A stretch of 15,075 nt of DNA from a bacterium (GTDB lineage Bacteria; Ratteibacteria; UBA8468; B48-G9; JAFGKM01). This document shows positions 7,048 to 14,000 of the stretch, one piece after another (position 1 is the first letter of the stretch; each line of letters begins with the position of its first letter). The notes under the pieces were generated by a model that saw only the letters and a list, made by a program, of their open reading frames with translations, was not told the origin of the DNA and did no database searches. The stretch spans positions 1-15,075 of the forward strand of contig DAORXQ010000036.1 of assembly GCA_035371905.1 (NCBI GenBank), read 5' to 3'. The translations under genes and the position numbers were made by a program.

Positions 7048-8082
7048 ATGAAGGTGGCGTATCTTGTTGGAAAAAAGAAAATAGTTATAGAGGAAGAAAA
7101 AAATCCAGAGATTGAAAGAGAAGATGATGTGCTTGTAAGGGTTAGATGTGTTGGGATTTGTGGTTCTGATGTTCATTATTTTCTTGAAGGAAGAATTGGA
7201 GACCAGATTGTGAAGGATAAGATAATTGTTGGACATGAGGCAAGTGGAGAGGTTATTGAGGTTGGAAAAAATGTAAAAAAGTTGAAGAAGGGAGATAAGG
7301 TTGCAATTGAGCCTGGAATAAGTTGTGGGAAATGTGAGTTCTGTATAAAGGGAAAGCCAAATATATGTCCGAATGTAAAATTTCTCGGTACTCCTCCGGT
7401 AAATGGTGCTTTCAGAGAATATATGGTTATGCCTGAGGAAAATTTAATCAAAATACCTGATGGGCTTGAATATGAAGAAGGAGTTTTATCTGAGCCACTT
7501 GCGATAGGAGTTTATACTGTAAAATTAAGTCAGATTGAAACCGGAGATGATGTTGCTATTCTTGGAGCAGGACCGATTGGACTTTCTATTCTTTTTTCAG
7601 CAAGAATAAGTGGAGCAAATAGAATTTTTGTTTCTGATTTGATAAAGGAGCGACTTGAATTTGCAGAAAAGATAGGGGCTAATTATACTGTTGATGCTAA
7701 AAAGAATGATATTACAGAAATTGTGAAAAAAATCACAAATAATAGAGGAGTTGATATTTCTTTTGAAGCAGCAGGGAAAAGAGAGACATTTAGGCAGGTT
7801 ATTCATACAAGCAGGATTGGAGGAAAATGTGTTTTTGTTGGAATTCCTACTGAAGATACAGTTGAGTTTGAAGCACATATAATGAGAAGAAAGGAACTTA
7901 AACTTATAAATATAAGAAGGAGTGCTTTCTGTACAGAGATTGCTTTAAATTTGATGAAGAATTCAGAACTTCCTTTTAAAGAGATGATAACGCATAGATT
8001 CCCTTTTGAAAAAATTGAAGAAGCACTTAATCTTGTTGCAGAATACAGGGATGGAGTTATAAAGTGTGTTGTCAATATATGA
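7048..8082 (+). CDS. Zinc-dependent medium-chain dehydrogenase, sorbitol/polyol type
   Basis: This 344-residue cytoplasmic NAD(P)-dependent alcohol dehydrogenase of the MDR superfamily is of normal length. Catalytic zinc ligands are Cys38 (GICGSDVHY) and His63-Glu64 (VGHEASGEV), with Glu149 in LSEPLA. The structural zinc site has Cys93, Cys96, Cys99 and Cys107. The Rossmann motif GAGPIG is at 173-178 and Asp197 ends the second strand, which favours NAD+ over NADP+. The segment CGSDVHYFLEGRIGD and the FLGTPPVNGAFREYM block are closest to sorbitol, xylitol and other polyol dehydrogenases; threonine dehydrogenase is less likely. ATG 7048 is set by AGGGAGGAGG, which continues directly from the REP 3 hairpin. 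No separate promoter is visible. REP units bound the gene on both sides and no metabolic partner lies next to it. Confidence 0.9.
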   Translation: MKVAYLVGKKKIVIEEEKNPEIEREDDVLVRVRCVGICGSDVHYFLEGRIGDQIVKDKIIVGHEASGEVIEVGKNVKKLKKGDKVAIEPGISCGKCEFCIKGKPNICPNVKFLGTPPVNGAFREYMVMPEENLIKIPDGLEYEEGVLSEPLAIGVYTVKLSQIETGDDVAILGAGPIGLSILFSARISGANRIFVSDLIKERLEFAEKIGANYTVDAKKNDITEIVKKITNNRGVDISFEAAGKRETFRQVIHTSRIGGKCVFVGIPTEDTVEFEAHIMRRKELKLINIRRSAFCTEIALNLMKNSELPFKEMITHRFPFEKIEEALNLVAEYRDGVIKCVVNI

Positions 8083-8111
8083 GGGAGGGGTAAAATTAGG
8101 TCTCAAAAAGG

Positions 8112-8151
8112 TTGAAAGACAAGGATTCCCAATGTCCACCTTAAAGGTGGG
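8112..8151 (+). repeat. REP unit 4, type A, forward
   Basis: TTGA at 8112-8115, then GACAAGGATTCCC within the head, then hairpin TCCACCT-TAA-AGGTGGG at 8135-8151, with a T-G wobble at the base. It lies 29 bp after the dehydrogenase stop and 48 bp before panC. The spacing from TTGA to the stem is exactly 23 nt, as in the other forward copies. Confidence 0.88.
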
Positions 8152-8175
8152 CAGAGGAGAAGGTGGGAAGAGGAG
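8144..8175 (+). repeat. 16-bp tandem duplication of the REP 4 right arm
   Basis: AAGGTGGGCAGAGGAG (8144-8159) is followed at once by AAGGTGGGAAGAGGAG (8160-8175), with a single mismatch. The second copy is a right half-REP without a left arm. It lengthens the purine-rich leader before panC. Confidence 0.8.
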
Positions 8176-8199
8176 GAGGTTGGGAGGAAGGAGGCAAGG

Positions 8200-9057
8200 A
8201 TGGAAGTAGTAAAGAAAATTGAACAAGTAAGGAAGATTGTAGGAAAGGCGAAAAAAGAGGGTAAGGTTATTGGATTTGTACCGACGATGGGATATTTGCA
8301 TAAAGGGCATATTTCATTGATAAGAAGAGCAAAAAAAGAATGTGATTTTGTTGCTGTAAGTATTTTTGTTAATCCGACACAGTTTGGACCGAATGAAGAT
8401 TTTGATAGATACCCGAGAGATTTTGAGAGAGATAGGAAAATTCTTGAAGAGGAGAAGGTGGATTTAGTATTTTTTCCAGAAGTTGAAGAGATGTACCCTT
8501 ATGATTTTAAAACTTGGGTTTATGTTGAAAAATATTCTGAAATACTTGAAGGGAAATTTAGACCGGGTCATTTTAAGGGAGTTTGTACGGTTGTTATTAA
8601 ATTGCTCAATATAGTTCAGCCGGATAAGAGTTATTTTGGATGGAAGGATGCACAGCAACTGATTATTGTAAAGAAGATGGTTGAGGATTTGAATTTACCA
8701 TGTGAAATAATAGGATGTGAAACAGTAAGAGAAGATGATGGACTTGCAGAAAGTTCAAGAAATGTTTATTTGAATGAGGAAGAAAGGGAAAGAGCGACTT
8801 GTTTATACAGGGCACTTAAAAGAATTGAAGAGATGGTGAAAAAAGAAAAGATATATGATTGTAAAAAGTTAATTGAAGAGGGGAGAAAAATTATAGAGAA
8901 GGAAAATGTAGAAATTCAGTATCTTGAAATAGTTAGAATATCTGACCTTATGCCAGTTGAAAAAATTGAAAAGGATGTTATTGTTCTTGGTGCGGTAAAA
9001 ATAGGAAATGTAAGGTTGATTGACAATATAAGATTAAATGGATTTGAAAACCTTTGA
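8200..9057 (+). CDS. panC: Pantothenate synthetase (pantoate--beta-alanine ligase)
   Basis: This complete 285-residue cytoplasmic enzyme joins pantoate and beta-alanine with ATP in the last step of pantothenate (vitamin B5, CoA precursor) synthesis. The class I tRNA-synthetase-like signature is PTMGYLHKGH with Met30, His34 and His37. It is followed by FVNPTQFGPNEDFDRYPR, RPGHFKGVCTVVIKL, YFGWKDAQQ with Lys149 and Asp150, and VREDDGLAESSRN. All match the family, though the usual Glu of FGEKD is Trp here. ATG 8200 follows GGAAGGAGG at 8183-8193 in a long purine-rich leader. No panB or panD is in the window, so the gene stands apart from its pathway, between REP 4 and REP 5. Its TGA stop (9055-9057) lies in the TTGA of REP 5. 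Confidence 0.97.
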   Translation: MEVVKKIEQVRKIVGKAKKEGKVIGFVPTMGYLHKGHISLIRRAKKECDFVAVSIFVNPTQFGPNEDFDRYPRDFERDRKILEEEKVDLVFFPEVEEMYPYDFKTWVYVEKYSEILEGKFRPGHFKGVCTVVIKLLNIVQPDKSYFGWKDAQQLIIVKKMVEDLNLPCEIIGCETVREDDGLAESSRNVYLNEEERERATCLYRALKRIEEMVKKEKIYDCKKLIEEGRKIIEKENVEIQYLEIVRISDLMPVEKIEKDVIVLGAVKIGNVRLIDNIRLNGFENL

Positions 9058-9093
9058 TAATCAGGCGACTTCCAGTCCCACCTTAAAGGTGGG
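9054..9093 (+). repeat. REP unit 5, type A, forward, at the panC stop
   Basis: TTGA at 9054-9057 overlaps the panC stop codon. The 19-nt remainder of the head is diverged but keeps ACTTCCAG at the right place. The hairpin CCCACCT-TAA-AGGTGGG at 9077-9093 is perfect. Another TTGA follows 6 nt after the hairpin, at 9100-9103. Confidence 0.85.
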
Positions 9094-9131
9094 AAAAAGT
9101 TGACTTGTAAAGGTGGGAAAAAGTTGACTTG
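9084..9131 (+). repeat. 24-bp perfect tandem duplication of the REP 5 right arm and flank
   Basis: Positions 9084-9107 and 9108-9131 are identical. Each holds the right arm AAAGGTGGG, an A-run and GTTGACTTG. Only the first copy has a left arm to pair with. This parallels the 16-bp duplication at REP 4. Confidence 0.88.
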
Positions 9132-9187
9132 TGACTTGGTTTTATAAATAGGTAAGATATAAAAATGAAAAGAAAAATTAAAACAAG

Positions 9188-9218
9188 GGGGAGAGATATG
9201 AAAACTTTTAATCTCCCC
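9188..9218. repeat. Additional inverted repeat upstream of REP 6
   Basis: GGGGAGA (9188-9194) is complementary to TCTCCCC (9212-9218) across a 17-nt A/T-rich loop, so a 7-bp GC-rich stem is possible directly before the inverted REP 6. It has no T-run. It belongs to the 214-bp gap 9058-9271, which otherwise holds REP 5, its tandem duplication and REP 6. Confidence 0.5.
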
Positions 9219-9221
9219 AAG

Positions 9222-9261
9222 GCCACCTCGTAGGTGTCTAAACGGGAAAAATGTGATATAA
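9222..9261 (-). repeat. REP unit 6, type B, inverted, upstream of RAYT2
   Basis: The hairpin is at 9222-9238; on the minus strand it reads GACACCT-ACG-AGGTGGC, type B with one change. The head lies to its right and, on the minus strand, keeps TTTCCCG but shifted by two bases. The -10 box of RAYT2 lies inside this head. It forms an inverted pair with REP 7 around RAYT2. Confidence 0.75.
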
Positions 9262-9262
9262 T
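9254..9262 (+). promoter_or_regulatory. Extended -10 element directly upstream of RAYT2
   Basis: TGATATAAT with the hexamer at 9257-9262 ends 9 bp before the RAYT2 ATG at 9272. No good -35 is present: that position falls in the REP 6 hairpin. Transcription would start at about 9269-9271, giving an almost leaderless mRNA. Confidence 0.5.
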
Positions 9263-9271
9263 ATTTTTAAG

Positions 9272-9889
9272 ATGAAAAGTGAAAATTTTTATCATGTTTT
9301 TACAAAGAGTATAGCAGGGTATAAAATATTTGTGAAAGAGTCGGACTATAGGAGAATGCAGGAGATAATTTGGTATTATAGATATGAGAGGAAAAATAAA
9401 TTTTCAAAGGTGAAGGATTTTATGAGTGAGGATTTTGGAGATAAACTTGTTGTTATAGTGAGTTATTGTATAATGCCAACACATTTACATTTTACACTTG
9501 GAGAGGAAAAGGAAGGCGGGATTTCAAAATTTATGGCAAATATATTAAATAGTTATACAAGATATTTTAATTTAAAACATAATAGGAAAGGACCTTTATG
9601 GGAAAGCAGGTTTAAATATGTTTTAATAGAGACACAGGAACAGTTATTACATTTAACAAGATATCATCATTTAAATCCTGTTGTTGCAGAATTAGTGAAA
9701 AAGCCAGAGAATTGGAAATTTTCTTCATATAGGGAATATTTGAATTATGACGGAGGACTTAAAATTTGTGAGTTTGAAGAATTGATAGATATGAGTTCAT
9801 CTGAATATAAAAGATTTGTGGAGGACAATATTGATTATCAGAAAGAGATTCATAAAATTAAAGAACTTATTAAACTTGAAACACTTTGA
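9272..9889 (+). CDS. REP-associated tyrosine transposase (RAYT2, IS200-like Y1 transposase)
   Basis: This complete 205-residue paralogue of RAYT1 has the same numbering of key residues: HxH in CIMPTHLHFTL (His71, His73) and the Tyr motif ILNSYTRYFN (Tyr95/98), then KGPLWESRFK, LTRYHHLNP and ENWKFSSYREYL. Both proteins open with a nearly identical HVFTKSIAGYK block, so they share a recent ancestor, but they are surrounded by different REP loops (type B here). There is no Shine-Dalgarno before ATG 9272; the preceding bases are A/T-rich and carry a -10 box 9 bp upstream, suggesting leaderless or poor expression. The TGA stop (9887-9889) falls in the TTGA of REP 7, as in RAYT1. Upstream lies inverted REP 6. 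Confidence 0.93.
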   Translation: MKSENFYHVFTKSIAGYKIFVKESDYRRMQEIIWYYRYERKNKFSKVKDFMSEDFGDKLVVIVSYCIMPTHLHFTLGEEKEGGISKFMANILNSYTRYFNLKHNRKGPLWESRFKYVLIETQEQLLHLTRYHHLNPVVAELVKKPENWKFSSYREYLNYDGGLKICEFEELIDMSSSEYKRFVEDNIDYQKEIHKIKELIKLETL

Positions 9890-9925
9890 GGGACAAGGAT
9901 TTCCCGAGGACACCTACGAGGTGGG
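9886..9925 (+). repeat. REP unit 7, type B, forward
   Basis: TTGA at 9886-9889 supplies the RAYT2 stop. GGACAAGGATTTCCCGAG completes the head, then GACACCT-ACG-AGGTGGG at 9909-9925. The stem has five good pairs (CACCT/AGGTG) and two mismatched outer pairs. The tail AGGAGG at 9926-9931 is the ribosome-binding site of the next gene, and a second TTGA starts at 9932, six bases after the hairpin. Confidence 0.88.
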
Positions 9926-9937
9926 AGGAGGTTGAAA

Positions 9938-10885
9938 ATGGAACTTACAAAAGAATTATATGAAGCGATAATAACGATAGTTGAGGATAAGGTAAAGGAT
10001 ATAAAGGTTACAAGAGAGGAGTTTGAGTTATTGAGAAAGGCAGTTTTAGATTTGACAGAGGCACAGAGGAAAGCAGAGGAGAGGTTGACAAGATTAGAGG
10101 AAGCGGTTGAGAGATTAGCAGAGGCACAGAGGAAAGCAGAGGAGAGGTTGGTAAGATTAGAGGAAGCACAGATAAGGACAGAAGAGAGGTTGGTAAGGTT
10201 AGAAGAAGCGGTAGAGAGATTGGCGGAGGCACAGAGGAAGACGGAAGAGAGAGTAAGTAGATTAGAACAAGTGGTAGAGAGATTAGAGCAGGCAGTAGAA
10301 AAATTAGCAGAGGCACAAAGGAAGACAGAGGAGAGAGTGGGTAGATTGGAAGAAGCGGTAGAAAAATTAGCAGAGGCACAAAGGAAGACAGAGGAGAGAG
10401 TGGGTAGATTAGAAGAAGCGATGGAGAAATTAGCAGAGGCACAGAGAAGGACAGAAGAGAAGTTGGGAAAGTTAGAAGAGACACAGAGGAATTTACAGAT
10501 AGAGATAGCAAAACTTTCAGATACAATTGGATTTGGAATTGAAGATGTTGCAAAAGTTGTTTTACCTGGATATCTTGAGAGACATTATAAAATAAAAATA
10601 GGAGAGATAGAGAGAAAATTTTTCCGAATAGAAAATAAGGAAATAGAGGTTAATCTTTATGCTGAAGGAAAAAAGGGAAGTAAGAAAATTTATCTTGTCG
10701 GAGAGGCAAAATCAAGGATATATGAAAGGGATGTTGAAAAATTTATAAGTGAGAATATGTTATTTATTGAGAAATTTGGAGAGAAGAATATAATAAAAGT
10801 TCTTTTTGGGTTTTACATTCATCCATCTGCTTCTGAAATTGCAAAGAAAAATAAGATATTACTTGTTGCTTCTTATATGAGATAA
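9938..10885 (+). CDS. Coiled-coil protein with PD-(D/E)XK nuclease-like C-terminal domain (DUF3782-like)
   Basis: I take ATG 9938 (315 residues), with GGAGG of the REP 7 tail 7-11 bp upstream; the in-frame TTG at 9932 is too close to that site. Residues about 38-190 are a long heptad-repeat coiled coil built from 21-residue units such as AEAQRKTEERVGRLEEAVEK. Residues 195-315 are globular. There, IEVNLYAEG (237-244) followed by YLVGEAKSR with Glu256 and Lys258 matches strand 2 and the ExK strand of PD-(D/E)XK nucleases. The expected Asp is Asn239, so activity is doubtful unless another acid serves. Similar coiled-coil/nuclease-like proteins (DUF3782 group) are common in thermophilic archaea and bacteria; their role is unknown. 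No membrane segment is visible. The gene sits between two direct type B REP units. Confidence 0.78.
   Translation: MELTKELYEAIITIVEDKVKDIKVTREEFELLRKAVLDLTEAQRKAEERLTRLEEAVERLAEAQRKAEERLVRLEEAQIRTEERLVRLEEAVERLAEAQRKTEERVSRLEQVVERLEQAVEKLAEAQRKTEERVGRLEEAVEKLAEAQRKTEERVGRLEEAMEKLAEAQRRTEEKLGKLEETQRNLQIEIAKLSDTIGFGIEDVAKVVLPGYLERHYKIKIGEIERKFFRIENKEIEVNLYAEGKKGSKKIYLVGEAKSRIYERDVEKFISENMLFIEKFGEKNIIKVLFGFYIHPSASEIAKKNKILLVASYMR
10301..10450 (+). repeat. 63-bp coding tandem repeats in the coiled-coil gene
   Basis: Units start at 10301, 10364 and 10427, each with AAATTAGCAGAGGCACA near its start; the first two are almost identical and the third is diverging. Each encodes 21 residues, i.e. three heptads. 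Older, more diverged units extend upstream to about 10050. The + strand is strongly purine-rich, and the repeat makes an empty antisense reading frame. Confidence 0.88.
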
Positions 10886-10901
10886 TTAGATATGAAAAAT
10901 A

Positions 10902-10941
10902 TTGAGAGACAATAGTTGCCAAAGGACACCTACGAGGTGGG
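10902..10941 (+). repeat. REP unit 8, type B, forward
   Basis: TTGA at 10902-10905, then GAGACAATAGTTGCCAAAG completing the head, then GACACCT-ACG-AGGTGGG at 10925-10941. It is the last REP in the window. It starts 16 bp after the coiled-coil gene and ends 9 bp before the -35 box of the giant gene. Confidence 0.87.
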
Positions 10942-10950
10942 GGAGGGAAA

Positions 10951-10978
10951 TTGACAAAAGTTTAATTGGTGATATAAT
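10951..10978 (+). promoter_or_regulatory. Consensus promoter of the giant secreted-protein gene
   Basis: A perfect TTGACA (10951-10956), 16-bp spacer and perfect TATAAT (10973-10978) preceded by TG (extended -10, TGATATAAT). The RNA start is expected near 10985, leaving a leader of about 15 nt. It is the strongest-looking promoter in the window and lies just outside the last REP. Confidence 0.8.
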
Positions 10979-10988
10979 TAATACAAAA

Positions 10989-11002
10989 AAGGAGCTAAAT
11001 TG
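10989..11002 (+). promoter_or_regulatory. Ribosome-binding site that fixes a TTG start
   Basis: AAGGAG at 10989-10994 lies 5 nt before TTG 11000-11002. An in-frame TAA at 10979 excludes any earlier start, and the first in-frame ATG is far inside the protein, beyond the signal peptide, so TTG is the start. Confidence 0.75.
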
Positions 11003-14000
11003 AAAATTTTTAAATTTTTTCTTTTCTCTTTCTTCCTCTTATTTTGTTTAAATGTTTTTGGTCAGCCTCACTTTTCATATTCTTTGAGTGGTGCTCATAT
11101 TAGAGGGATATATCGCGTTACTTGGGAGGAGTCTAATCCTCCTAGTCCTCCTTATACATTAGAGATTTCTATAGACGGAGGTTCCACTTGGGATTTTTTA
11201 TGTAGTGGATCGAACACCTATTTTAATTTTAATACAGAAGGAAAGCCCAATGGTCCTGCTATGTTGCGAATAATAGACCATGAAGGTGGATCTGATCAAG
11301 TAAACATCACCATAGATAATACTCCGCCAGATTCAGATATAAGAATTTTTGGGACTGTAAGGGTTGGAAGTACAATTAGTTATACAGGAAGTTGGAGCGA
11401 TAATTTGTCAGGACCTGTTATAGTTAAGGAAGCATGGTTATATGGAGATACAGATACTGATACAAGTAATGCTGTAAAGATTAAAGATTTGACTATTTCA
11501 GAAACGCCAGTAGTAAATAATGATGGTTCATATTCTGGAAGTTTTACTCTTACTTCAGATTTAAATATAGGACAATATAATTATTTGTTTGTAAAAGTTG
11601 TGGTTGAGGACCAGGCAAAAGATGATTTGGGAAATGGAAATAGAACAACGGATTGGTCAAATTCACTTCAAGTTCCTCATATCACAGGGATTACAATTAC
11701 TTCTCCAACACAAGATGCAAAATGTAGGGATACGATAAAAATTAAATGGGAACCTAGTGGAACTACAAATGGAGATGAAAATTATCAAGTTTCTATCTCT
11801 GGAACTATAATATATGAAGGGACTGCAACTGAAACTACATGGGATACAAATTCTTTTCCTGATGGAAGATACACAATTAAAGTGTATGAGACAGGTTCAG
11901 GAATAGAAGATACTTGTGATATAATAGTTGATAATATTCCTCCTACAATAAGTTTGGTCAATATTTCACCTGAACTTGATGATGGAATAATACCTGATAC
12001 GGAAAAAGGTAATAATGGGAGACATGTAATCTGGATAAAAAAATCAGGATGGTATAAAACAAATCCTACTTTAAATTTAAGGATAAGTGACCCTGTTGCA
12101 TCTGATGGAAGTTGTGCTGGAATTAAGGCAGTTGCTTATAGATTTGTGGTTGATAGTAATGGACAAGAATGGCAAATACGTACTTATTCAGGAGAGCAAT
12201 CAGTTGATTTATCAATTACAGTTAATGTTGAAGGGAAGAGCGTTTATGTAGAAGTTATTGCTGTTGATGATGCTCAAACTTCAATAACAGACCCTCAAAT
12301 ACCTATTTTAGGTTATAATGGGAATTATTCTAATTATTCTACTAAAGATGACTTTACTATAAAAGTAGATACTACGCCACCGCAGATATTAGGATTGAGG
12401 ATTGATAAACTTCCTGATGGTCCAATTATAAATAATATTCACTGGTATAAGTCAGCACCTATTGTTAATGTAATTGCAGATGATAATTTAAGTGGAGTTC
12501 TTGAAGGAGTTGTTGCATTTACAGTTGATGAAAGTAATATAGATGATTTTAAATTTCCTTCATTAACGGAAGATACAGGGGTATATACTCTTGATATTCT
12601 TGATACAGATCGAAATGGGGAGGTTGAAAGGGTTGTTTTTAAAAAATATCTTCAGTCAATAGGAATTGAGAGAGAGTATCCTATTTACTTCCCTATCTTT
12701 AATAGTTATGGAAAAAAAATTAAAGTTAGAGTATGGGACAAAGCAGGAAATATAAGTGAGCAATATGTTGGTAATCCGTGGTATATTGAGGAAGATACTC
12801 AGGGAAATATTATAAGGGAAGAGCAAATTAGTTTATATGTTGATACTGTTCCACCTGATACAACAGCAGAACCTACTGGAACTTATATGCCAAAACAGTT
12901 TAAAGATATAGGGACCTATGAGAGAAGTTATACAGATAAATGGAGACATAATAAGAATTTTCCAAGACCAGAGGATTGTCCACCACCAAGTAATTATCCA
13001 AATGATTATGTTGATTATATTTACTATGCATCAATGAATAACAGGTTTTTAAATCCATTATCTATAACTTTAAATGCAGTTGATTCTTTATATGAGATTT
13101 TTGAACTTACAGATTTAACTGAACTTGATACTGAACTTAATAAAAGACCATTTACAATTTTACCTGGAAATCCTGATTATGACCCAAGATATGATTTCTT
13201 CTTTTCTGATTTTACATCTGATAATTTAGGAAGTGGAGTTCTTTCTGATTTAACAGGAATTCAATATAGAATAAGTTATGATAGTGAGAATGTTTTGGTT
13301 GATTTAAGGCAGGTTAAAAAGATTGGAGGAAAGTATTATGCAGTTGGAGAAAAAGGAGTTATTCTTGAAAGTTCAGATGGAGTTAAATGGAATGTTATGA
13401 GTTTTGATGATACTTCAAATCTTTATGGAATTTATGGGACTTCTGAAGATAATATATGGGCATGTGGAGAAAATGGAAGGGTAATAAAATATGATGGAGT
13501 AAGTTGGGGAAGGATTGATATAGGGATTGATTGGTTTGGTCTTGGTTTTTCTCCTTTAAATCTTCCTGCTTTATATGGTATTTATGTAAATGGTAATGAA
13601 ATATGGGTTGTAGGAACTGGAGGGACTATATTATACAGTAGCACCGGAGGAACAAGTTGGATTACTCAGGATTCAGGTGTATCTGTTAATCTTTATGGAA
13701 TTTGGGGGAATGGTAGTAATATTTATGTAGTTGGGGCTTCTGGAACAATTTTAAAATATGATGGATCAAGTTGGACTAAAGACACTCCACCTGTAACTGG
13801 TGATTTATATAGCATTTGGGGAGATGAGAGCGATATTTATATTTTTGGTGATATTGAAGTTCTTTCAAAGATTGGGTATTTAAAGTATAATTATAATGAT
13901 TCAAGATGGGATTTAAATTCAACAAATATACCTTCAATAAAGAATAATAAAAGAAGATTGCCGATTTATTCAATAAACGGGGATGATTCAAAAATTTATG

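Noticed and set aside
9198..9233. An 11-codon ORF with GGGGGAG before its ATG, ending inside REP 6.
   Set aside because: Too short to judge, the spacing to the ATG is tight, and the sequence is accounted for by the inverted repeat and the REP. It could be a leader peptide, but nothing supports that.
10008..10553. A 181-codon open frame on the minus strand.
   Set aside because: It is antisense to the purine-rich heptad repeats; its Leu/Pro/Ser-only composition simply reflects the repeat, and it has no credible start signal.
5880..10941. The repeated palindromes could be a CRISPR array.
   Set aside because: Spacing is irregular (tens to about 1100 bp), complete genes fill the intervals, orientation varies and no cas genes are present. 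RAYT genes beside them explain them as REPs.
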